Shown here piece after piece: positions 26,612 to 33,133 of a stretch of DNA of 64,000 nucleotides. Numbering within the stretch: position 1 is the first letter of the stretch; every line of letters begins with the position of its first letter. Source of the stretch: Puniceibacterium confluentis (GTDB taxonomy: Bacteria > Pseudomonadota > Alphaproteobacteria > Rhodobacterales > Rhodobacteraceae); the NCBI RefSeq assembly GCF_007923445.1, contig NZ_VOJI01000006.1, positions 124,001 to 188,000 on the forward strand, read 5' to 3'. A model generated the notes under the pieces. It was not told the origin of the DNA. It made no database searches and saw nothing but the letters and a program-made list of their open reading frames with translations. Both the position numbers and the translations under genes were made by a program.

Positions 26612-26640
26612 TTGTAAGCTGCCGCTTGGCATCCATATAC
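26612..26640 (+). promoter_or_regulatory. Candidate promoter of the ribbon-helix-helix / esterase operon
   Basis: TTGTAA at 26612-26617 and ATATAC at 26635-26640 are 17 bases apart, 26 bases before the regulator's ATG. Spacing and both hexamers are good for a sigma-70 type promoter. The -10 overlaps a pair of direct repeats. Confidence 0.5.
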
Positions 26641-26655
26641 CATCCATACAGATGG
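26630..26655. promoter_or_regulatory. Candidate ribbon-helix-helix operator (CATCCATA direct repeat)
   Basis: CATCCATA occurs at 26630-26637 and again at 26641-26648, exactly 11 bases (one helical turn) apart, followed by GATGG, an inverted copy of the CCATC core, at 26651-26655. It overlaps the predicted -10 element of the gene for a CopG-like regulator, as expected for an autorepressor site. Confidence 0.45.
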
Positions 26656-26665
26656 AGTAACCGCC

Positions 26666-27082
26666 ATGAGCAACATACGGCAGCTGCGAGACCGGGTTCC
26701 CGAAAGCGAAAAGATCACGATCAACCTCGGCTTTGTGGATCTGGGACGGATCGACCTGCTGGTGCAGGAAGGGTTCTATTCCAACCGCAGCGATTTCATC
26801 CGCACGGCGATCCGCAACCACCTCGACACCCACGGCGCCACGGTGACGCAATCGATCGAGCGCCACACGATGGAGCTGGGGTTGCGCGACTACAGCGTGG
26901 CGGATCTCGAAGCCCTGAAGGCGGCAGGCGAGGTTCTGCATGTCCGGGTGGTGGGGCTGGCACGGATCGACGCCGCCGTGACGCCGGAGCTGGCGTTGGA
27001 AACGATCGGATCGATCACGGTACTGGGCGCGCTGCAGGCCAGCGCCGCCGTCAAGTCGGCACTTGCCGACCGCATCAAATAA
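26666..27082 (+). CDS. CopG/ribbon-helix-helix transcriptional regulator
   Basis: A 138-residue protein. Residues about 15-55 form a ribbon-helix-helix: a short strand (KITINLGFVDLGRID) and helices containing EGFYSNRSDFIRTAIRNHL. The remaining 80 residues resemble the small effector domain seen in longer CopG/NikR-like proteins but lack an obvious metal-binding His/Cys cluster. It is probably a dimeric or tetrameric repressor. It precedes a PHB-depolymerase-like esterase by 29 bases and likely regulates itself and that gene through the repeats in its promoter. Ligand unknown. Confidence 0.85.
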   Translation: MSNIRQLRDRVPESEKITINLGFVDLGRIDLLVQEGFYSNRSDFIRTAIRNHLDTHGATVTQSIERHTMELGLRDYSVADLEALKAAGEVLHVRVVGLARIDAAVTPELALETIGSITVLGALQASAAVKSALADRIK

Positions 27083-27111
27083 GGTGCGCAACTGTTCACA
27101 AGGACGCCAGA

Positions 27112-28197
27112 ATGAAAAAGCTCGATGACCACACGCCCCTCGGGGCGACGACCGACACCTGGTCGCACCGCCTTTCGGCGGCCCGCGATCTGGTGCAGCG
27201 CACCCTTGCGCAGCACGGGCTGTCCGGCGGAAGCGATGTCGCACCATCCGCCCCCGCGGGCAACGTGATGCAGGATATGATGGCGAAACTGCAGCGGGGC
27301 CTTGGCGCCGGGCATCCGAGCCCTGCGCCGGGCGGCGCCAGCGCCGACATGCAGCATGGCACCTTCACCTGTGCCGCCGGGCAGCGCGACTACCGCCTGT
27401 ATGTGCCCGAGAGCCACGGCAAGCAGGTGACCGGCCTGATCGTCATGCTGCACGGCTGCACGCAGACGCCCGAAGATTTCGCGGCCGGCACAGGGATGAA
27501 TGCGCTGGCCGCCCGGCATCGACTGGCGGTGCTGTATCCGGAACAGTCGCGCGGCAGCAACGCGCAGTCCTGCTGGAACTGGTTCAGTCCCGGCGATCAG
27601 CGGCGCGACCGCGGCGAGCCGGCGATCCTGTCCGGGATGACGCAAAAGGTGGCGCAGCAGCTTGGCGTCCCCGCGGAGCAAACCTATGTCGCGGGCCTGT
27701 CTGCGGGCGCGGCCATGGCGGTAATTCTGGGCGAGACCTATCCGGATGTCTTTGCCGCGGTCGGGGCGCATTCCGGATTGCCCATGGGGGCGGCGCGTGA
27801 CGTTGCTTCGGCGTTTGCGGCGATGGCGGGGTCGGGGGCGGACACAACGGCGTCAGCCACGGGGTCGCCGACTGTTCCGACGATCATCTTTCACGGCACG
27901 GCGGACACCACCGTGCATCCGGTCAACGGTGCCCGGATCTTTCAGCGCGCCCGGAACGGCGACCTGTCCCAGAGCCGCCACGAGGAAAGCAGCGGCAGCA
28001 CGGGCGGGCGCGACTTCAAACGGGCGACGGTCACCGGCGCGGGCGGCGGCGTGCTGCTGGACCACTGGGTTGTCGACGGGCTGGCACATGCCTGGTCCGG
28101 CGGTCAGGCAGCCGGATCCTACACCGATGGGGCAGGCCCGGACGCAAGCGCCGAGATGCTGGCGTTTTTCCTGCAAACCAAGGGAATTGCCCGATGA
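27112..28197 (+). CDS. PHB depolymerase family esterase (alpha/beta hydrolase)
   Basis: A 361-residue hydrolase. After an 85-residue variable N-terminus comes the family's core: LIVMLHGCTQTPEDFA (oxyanion strand), lipase box GLSAG with Ser197, FHGTAD with Asp265 and DGLAHAW with His326, completing a catalytic triad. These enzymes (LpqC/PHB depolymerase type 1) hydrolyse polyhydroxybutyrate, oligomers or feruloyl-type esters. There is no signal peptide, so it is probably cytosolic. Its stop overlaps the start of the C45-type gene by four bases. Confidence 0.88.
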   Translation: MKKLDDHTPLGATTDTWSHRLSAARDLVQRTLAQHGLSGGSDVAPSAPAGNVMQDMMAKLQRGLGAGHPSPAPGGASADMQHGTFTCAAGQRDYRLYVPESHGKQVTGLIVMLHGCTQTPEDFAAGTGMNALAARHRLAVLYPEQSRGSNAQSCWNWFSPGDQRRDRGEPAILSGMTQKVAQQLGVPAEQTYVAGLSAGAAMAVILGETYPDVFAAVGAHSGLPMGAARDVASAFAAMAGSGADTTASATGSPTVPTIIFHGTADTTVHPVNGARIFQRARNGDLSQSRHEESSGSTGGRDFKRATVTGAGGGVLLDHWVVDGLAHAWSGGQAAGSYTDGAGPDASAEMLAFFLQTKGIAR

Positions 28198-29315
28198 GCC
28201 CCCCGATGTCCCTGACCTTTGACGCCGTGGCCGAAGCCAGCCCCGGGCCGAAATGGCTCGCCCGCTGGAACCGCTCCTGGCCGGCCTACGAGGCGTGGTT
28301 CCGCTCGCGGGGCGGCGATTCCGGGCCCTCGGCACCAGAGTGCCGTGCCGCGCTGCTTCAGCACATGCCCGAGATTGCCCCGGTCTATGATCAGCTTGTC
28401 GTGCTGGTCGGCGGCGGCGATCGTCCCGCACGGTTCCTGTCGACATGGTGCCCGCCCAGATACCTTGGCGGCTGTTCCCTCGCCGCGCTTTCGGCTGAAG
28501 GCGAGGCGCGATTGGTGCGCAACTACGACCTGTCCCCGGACCTCAACGAAGGACTGTTGCTGCGCAGCGAGTGGACCGGACGGGCGGTGATGGGGATGGT
28601 GGAATTCCTCTGGGGGCTGTCGGACGGCATCAACGACGCAGGTCTCAGCGTGGCCCTGGCCTATGGCGGGCGCTCCGAGACCGGCAGGGGCTTCGGCATC
28701 ACCACAATCCTGCGCTATGTGCTCGAAACCTGCGACACGGTGAGTACAGCGGTGGCTGTGCTGACAAGGGTGCCGTCCCACATGGCCTATAACATCGTGC
28801 TTGCCGATGCCGACGGCGCCACGGCGAGCGTCGAACTGTCCCCCGGCGGTGGGCTGCGGCAGATGCCGCGTGCCGTCGCCACCAATCATCAAAGCGACGG
28901 CAGCACACCCGACCGGGCGCAGTTCACCCGGACCTTTGCGCGTCACGCGCATCTGCGCGGGCTGAACACCACGCCTGACGCGCTGCACCGGCCGTTCCTG
29001 CTGCCACCGCTGTTTCAGGACCGCCATTCCGAGGGGTTCGGCACGCTGTTCACAGCCGACTACGCCCCGCGCACGCGGCGTCTGAGCCTGCTTTGGCCGG
29101 ACGCCCGCTGGGAGCAGTCGCTGGAAGATTTTGCAGAGGGGCGTCGCGTGGTGGACTATGCAAGGCAGCCGCTGGCCGCCGCGCCGAGCGCGTGTGCCGA
29201 GACGCAGGGCAGCCGCGTGGACTGGAGCCGCGCCGCCGCGATCGACTGGCAGTCCCTGGCGCGCGATTTCGCGGCCGGGCAGGGCAGGGACATCCTGACC
29301 TATCTGCCGCGCTGA
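28194..29315 (+). CDS. C45-type (acyltransferase-like) Ntn hydrolase
   Basis: A 373-residue protein resembling the C45 peptidase / acyl-CoA:6-aminopenicillanate acyltransferase-like and linear-amide hydrolase families. Cys94 in LGGCSLAAL fits the N-terminal nucleophile after self-cleavage, and NYD (about 110-112) and the GMSDGIN-like WGLSDGINDAGLSVALAYGG segment are typical. Members cleave or form linear amide bonds; the natural substrate here is unknown. It is co-transcribed with the esterase, whose stop it overlaps. No signal peptide. Confidence 0.75.
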   Translation: MSPPMSLTFDAVAEASPGPKWLARWNRSWPAYEAWFRSRGGDSGPSAPECRAALLQHMPEIAPVYDQLVVLVGGGDRPARFLSTWCPPRYLGGCSLAALSAEGEARLVRNYDLSPDLNEGLLLRSEWTGRAVMGMVEFLWGLSDGINDAGLSVALAYGGRSETGRGFGITTILRYVLETCDTVSTAVAVLTRVPSHMAYNIVLADADGATASVELSPGGGLRQMPRAVATNHQSDGSTPDRAQFTRTFARHAHLRGLNTTPDALHRPFLLPPLFQDRHSEGFGTLFTADYAPRTRRLSLLWPDARWEQSLEDFAEGRRVVDYARQPLAAAPSACAETQGSRVDWSRAAAIDWQSLARDFAAGQGRDILTYLPR

Positions 29316-29438
29316 CGACGCAGACCCGTCGCCCCGTTCCGGACCGGCGTCATCGACCAGTGCACGGAAGAAACTTTCGCGCAGTGTCACAATTCCGAGT
29401 CCTGCGTCCGTTAAACGCTGGCGCAACAGACACAAGAC

Positions 29439-30275
29439 GTGGACGGATCTGTGCGCCATCGGACCATTTTCCTATCCGACGTTCATCTTGGGACATCGGG
29501 ATGCCAGGCCGGGATGCTGCTGGATTTCCTGGCGCACAACCGGGCGGACACGATCTATCTGGTCGGTGACATCGTCGATGCCTGGCGGCTGCGGCGCGGC
29601 TGGTTCTGGCCGAAAGCCCATGACGACGTGGTGCAGGAACTTCTGGCGCGCGCCCATGACGGAGTGAGGATCTACTACATCCCCGGCAATCATGACGAAG
29701 GGCTGCGCGCCTACCTTGGCACCCATTTCGGCGGTATCGAAGTGATGGAGACGGCGCCGCACGTCACCGCCGACGGCCGTCGGCTGCTTGTCACCCATGG
29801 CGATCAGTTCGACGCGATCGTGATGAATGCCAGATGGCTCGCCCACCTGGGAGATCGGGCCTACGAAGGTGCGCTCTGGCTGAACACCTGGCTGAACCGC
29901 GCCCGGCGTCTATGGGGCGGGCAATACTGGTCGCTGTCGAACTGGGCAAAGTTGCAGGTCAAGCAGGCGGTGAACTTTATCAGCGAATACGAGGACGTGC
30001 TGGCGGACGAGGCGCGGCGCAAGGGGTTCGACGGCATTGTCTGCGGCCACATCCACAGTGCCTGTATCCGCCAGATCCACGGCCTGGCGTATATCAATAC
30101 CGGTGACTGGGTGGAAAGCTGTACCGCCGTGGTCGAATCCGCGGACGGCCAGCTGCATCTGGTCGACTGGGCCGCCGCGATGCGGACCCGCGAGGCCGTG
30201 CAGGCCCGCCGCAAGGCCGCAGCGCGCCGCGCCGCAGCCCGCAACAGGGACAAAGAGGGGGCCCGAGCAACATGA
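29439..30275 (+). CDS. plcP: Calcineurin-like phosphoesterase, probable phospholipase C PlcP
   Basis: A 278-residue metallophosphoesterase with all five metal motifs: SDVHLG (D14, H16), GDIVD (D44), GNHDE (N84-D86), THGDQFD (H120, D122) and GHIH (H204, H206). By sequence it resembles UDP-2,3-diacylglucosamine pyrophosphatase LpxH, but it overlaps btaA by four bases. In rhizobia and marine Rhodobacterales a protein of this kind beside btaA or agt genes is PlcP, the phospholipase C that degrades membrane phospholipid to diacylglycerol under phosphate limitation, so that is the favoured role. GTG 29439 is the assumed start; GTG 29451 is possible. The C-terminus is basic. Confidence 0.8.
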   Translation: MDGSVRHRTIFLSDVHLGTSGCQAGMLLDFLAHNRADTIYLVGDIVDAWRLRRGWFWPKAHDDVVQELLARAHDGVRIYYIPGNHDEGLRAYLGTHFGGIEVMETAPHVTADGRRLLVTHGDQFDAIVMNARWLAHLGDRAYEGALWLNTWLNRARRLWGGQYWSLSNWAKLQVKQAVNFISEYEDVLADEARRKGFDGIVCGHIHSACIRQIHGLAYINTGDWVESCTAVVESADGQLHLVDWAAAMRTREAVQARRKAAARRAAARNRDKEGARAT

Positions 30276-31504
30276 CCGATATTCCCGACATCACCCGCCA
30301 ACTGGGCGCCGCCGTGCACCAGAACAGCGCCCTGAACCGCACCGGCCTGCTGGAACGCCTGTTTTCCCGCATGTTCGAAGGGCTGGTTTACCCGCAGATC
30401 TGGGAGGATCCGGTGGTGGACCTCGCAGCGCTTGCGCTGCGGCCGGGCGAAGACCTGTTCTGCATCGCCTCGGGGTCGTGCAACGCCATGTCCTATCTGA
30501 TTGCGCAGCCCGGGTCGGTCACGGCGGTGGATCTGTCACCCGCGCATGTCGCCCTCGGGCGGCTGAAGGTGGTGGCGGCACGCCACCTGACACACGCGGA
30601 TTTCTACGCGTTCTTCGGCCATGCCGACCGCCGCGACAACATCCGGGTCTACGATCTGCTGCTGGCGCCGCATCTCGACGCCCAAAGCCGGGCTTTCTGG
30701 GAGGGCAGGGTGTGGGGGCGGCGACGGATCTCGATGTTTGCACGCGGGTTTCACCGGTTCGGGGTGCTGGGGCGCTTTCTCGGGGCCGTGCACCTTGTGT
30801 CCTGGCTGGGCGGGCTGCGTTTTGCGCCGCTGCTGGCGGCGGGCAGCCTTGCAGAGCAGGAACGGTTCTACACCGCCCGCGTTCTGCCGGTGCTCGACTC
30901 GCGAATGGTGCGCTGGATGGCGCGGCGGCGCGCGGCGCTGTTCGGGCTGGGCATTCCGCCTGCGCAGTATGACAAGCTGGCCGCCGATGGCAGCGGTGAC
31001 ATTCTGCCGGTCCTGAAAGAGCGCGTGCGCAAGCTGGTCTGCGATTTTCCGATTCATGAAAACTATTTTGCCTGGCAGGCCTTTGGCCGCCGCTATGACA
31101 CCAACGCGCCGGTGTCCGTCCCGCCCTATCTGGAGGTGCAGAACTTTCCGCTGGTGGCCAGCGGGGCTGGGCGCGTGAATGTGGTCAACCGGTCGATGAC
31201 CGATCTTCTGGCCGAGCGGCAGGCGGGATCGCTGGACGCCTTTGTGCTGCTGGATGCCCAGGACTGGATGAGCGACACCCAGCTCTCTGCGCTGTGGCAG
31301 CAGATCACCCGAACCGCACGACCCGGAGCACGGGTGATTTTCCGCACCGGCGGCGCCGCAGATATCCTGCCGGGGCGGCTGTCACCGGCGCTGTTGCAGG
31401 GCTGGCAGTACGACGCCGACGCATCGCGGCGTGGCTTTGTGAACGACCGTTCGGCGATTTATGGCGGATTCCACCTGTATCGGTTCAGCGGAGAGGGGGC
31501 ATGA
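30272..31504 (+). CDS. btaA: S-adenosylmethionine:diacylglycerol 3-amino-3-carboxypropyltransferase BtaA
   Basis: A 410-residue DUF3419 (BtaA) protein. It carries a Rossmann-like SAM site (CIASGSCNAMSYLIAQPGSVTAVDLSP, key residues GSCNA and D in VDLSP near residues 70-90) and the family segment FPIHENYFAWQAFGRRYD. It transfers the aminocarboxypropyl group of SAM to diacylglycerol, the first step in making the betaine lipid DGTS. It overlaps plcP upstream and btaB downstream, each by four bases. Confidence 0.92.
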   Translation: MTDIPDITRQLGAAVHQNSALNRTGLLERLFSRMFEGLVYPQIWEDPVVDLAALALRPGEDLFCIASGSCNAMSYLIAQPGSVTAVDLSPAHVALGRLKVVAARHLTHADFYAFFGHADRRDNIRVYDLLLAPHLDAQSRAFWEGRVWGRRRISMFARGFHRFGVLGRFLGAVHLVSWLGGLRFAPLLAAGSLAEQERFYTARVLPVLDSRMVRWMARRRAALFGLGIPPAQYDKLAADGSGDILPVLKERVRKLVCDFPIHENYFAWQAFGRRYDTNAPVSVPPYLEVQNFPLVASGAGRVNVVNRSMTDLLAERQAGSLDAFVLLDAQDWMSDTQLSALWQQITRTARPGARVIFRTGGAADILPGRLSPALLQGWQYDADASRRGFVNDRSAIYGGFHLYRFSGEGA

Positions 31505-32241
31505 GCGACACGATGAGCCATGCCGCGCGGATGGACCACACCTACCGCTATCAGCGCCGGGTGTATGATCTGACCCGGCGGTATTACCTGTTGGGGCGCG
31601 ACCGCCTGATCGCCGATCTGGATCCGCCAGAGCAGGGTCGGGTGCTAGAAATCGCCTGCGGCACGGGGCGCAATCTGGCCCGGATCGCGCACCGGTATCC
31701 CGGCCGGGCGCTCTGCGGGCTGGACATCTCGCAGGAGATGCTGCTGACGGCGCAGGGCAGGCTGGGGGGGCAGGCGGCGCTGGCGCGGGCGGACGCCTGT
31801 GATTTCGACGGCGCGGCGTTGTTCGGGCCGGGTGGATTTGACCGCGTGGTGTTGTCTTACAGCCTGTCGATGATTCCCGACTGGCGGGGCGCTTTGCAGC
31901 AGGCGGCGTGGCAGCTGCGGCCGGGCGGGGCGCTGCATGTGGTCGATTTCGGCCAGCAGAGCGGACTGCCGGGCGGATTTCGCAGGCTCTTGCAGCTCTG
32001 GCTGGCGCGGTTTCACGTTACACCCAGGGCGGATCTTCAGGCCGAGATGCAGGCGATTGCGCAGGCGCGGGGATTCACCTTGCGGTACAGCGCGCTCTAT
32101 CGGGATTATGCGCAATACGGTGTCTTGACCCGTCCCGAGACCCAGGACGCGGCTGATACAGACCGCAGGTGTGCAAAGACCCCTGCGGCTCGCAGGGGTC
32201 TGCCGCGTCAGACCGGGCCGTTGGACCTGGCTGCGGGATAG
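31501..32241 (+). CDS. btaB: Methyltransferase BtaB (betaine lipid synthesis), 3'-extended
   Basis: A 246-residue SAM methyltransferase with motif I VLEIACGTGRN near residue 50 and motif II GLDISQEM. It performs the three N-methylations that complete DGTS. The conserved part ends about residue 213 (YRDYAQYGVLTRPE). The final 33 codons have no family character, run through a perfect 11-base hairpin at 32177-32201 and overlap the convergent CHAP gene by 34 bases, which suggests that an ancestral stop codon was lost. Confidence 0.9.
   Translation: MSDTMSHAARMDHTYRYQRRVYDLTRRYYLLGRDRLIADLDPPEQGRVLEIACGTGRNLARIAHRYPGRALCGLDISQEMLLTAQGRLGGQAALARADACDFDGAALFGPGGFDRVVLSYSLSMIPDWRGALQQAAWQLRPGGALHVVDFGQQSGLPGGFRRLLQLWLARFHVTPRADLQAEMQAIAQARGFTLRYSALYRDYAQYGVLTRPETQDAADTDRRCAKTPAARRGLPRQTGPLDLAAG
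32177..32201 (-). terminator. Perfect hairpin, terminator of the CHAP gene
   Basis: Stem AGACCCCTGCG / CGCAGGGGTCT (11 base pairs) with a three-base loop. It lies seven bases beyond the stop of the minus-strand CHAP gene and is followed on that strand by TTTG. It is also inside the extended btaB reading frame, so plus-strand RNA can form it too. Confidence 0.65.
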
Positions 32242-32774
32242 ATGAACCCGTTGACCGGATAGACACTGCCAAAGGCGGCGGGTTGGCTTTTTACCCGCAC
32301 TTCGGACCAGTCGTTGCGGTCAGAGACGTCGATGACCGGCATTTTCAACGACACCTGATCGCGGTTCCAGTTGGCGTGATCGACCAGAACTTCGCGGGGC
32401 GAGACCACTTCGGACACCACCGCGACATGCCCCATCGGCATGCTCCCGGTGGCGGCAAAGGCCATCACCGCCCCAACCGAGGGCACTTCGCCCCGGTCAT
32501 AGTAGCCACGCGCCTTGTGCCACCAGGTTTCCGCGTTGCCGCGAATGTCGACGCCGCTGGCATTGCGCGCAAACGGCACACACCAGACACGCTCGCCCTT
32601 GGCGCGCAGCGCCTTCGCTTCGGATATGGCAAGCGCCTGACGCGCCGGGTCAAGTCCGGCACGGGATTGTGTGGATACAGTCGGCACCGGCCTTGAACAG
32701 GCGGCGCCGAGAAGAAGCACGACGCAAAGGCCGCTCAGCCTGCGCAAGCTAGGTTTGGCGAGAATCCCGCTCAT
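32208..32774 (-). CDS. CHAP-domain lipoprotein
   Basis: A 188-residue protein. A basic, hydrophobic N-terminus ends in a lipobox-like GAAC (Cys26), suggesting a lipoprotein. The rest is a CHAP (cysteine, histidine-dependent amidohydrolase/peptidase) domain: WCVPFAR with catalytic Cys65 and GHVAVVSEV with His116. CHAP enzymes usually cut peptidoglycan peptides. It is convergent with btaB, overlapping its 3' end by 34 bases, and divergent from the decarboxylase gene. Confidence 0.85.
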   Translation of the reverse strand: MSGILAKPSLRRLSGLCVVLLLGAACSRPVPTVSTQSRAGLDPARQALAISEAKALRAKGERVWCVPFARNASGVDIRGNAETWWHKARGYYDRGEVPSVGAVMAFAATGSMPMGHVAVVSEVVSPREVLVDHANWNRDQVSLKMPVIDVSDRNDWSEVRVKSQPAAFGSVYPVNGFIYPAARSNGPV

Positions 32775-33133
32775 CTGTTCCTCAATGTTTATTTTTTATG
32801 GGCTCTGAATTGGATACAAAGCATGGCAATTTGTTGACGATTCCGAAACAAAAGCAAGAGGCTGGCAAACGGTGCGGCAGGTTTCCGCGCATGACGCTAG
32901 GTCAGGGGTTGCACCCGTCGTGCGCGGTTCGCGGGTTTTCCACGCGTGCACCCGGAACGGTGGCCTCGAACCGTCGGACACCGGGGGGCGGCGAGGTCAT
33001 TGCCGGGCCGCAGCGCAGCAGCAGGTCTTGACGACGCACCGGCGACACGAAAGAAACGGGAACGGATCAAAACCAGCACGACCCGGAACAGGACGCGCAC
33101 CGATCACCGCTGTTCACCGGTCAGGAGAAAGAC
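32775..33133. other. Divergent intergenic region, CHAP / decarboxylase
   Basis: 359 bases with no convincing gene. It is AT-rich next to the CHAP start and GC-rich toward the decarboxylase. Small open frames here have no family features. No riboswitch or operator was recognised. Confidence 0.55.

Larger units (their letters stand above)
26335..26665. other. Divergent intergenic region, minC / ribbon-helix-helix gene
   Basis: 331 bases with no recognised gene. The right-hand end carries a promoter with direct repeats (described separately). The left part must hold the min promoter, but no convincing -35/-10 pair was recognised there. Confidence 0.6.

Noticed and set aside
29316-29438. Possible PHO box upstream of plcP-btaAB
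   Set aside because: Pieces such as GTGTCAC occur, but the second half-site at the 11-base spacing does not match the consensus.
32796-33031. Short open frames on both strands before the decarboxylase gene
   Set aside because: They lack domain features and ribosome sites and fall in a divergent promoter region.
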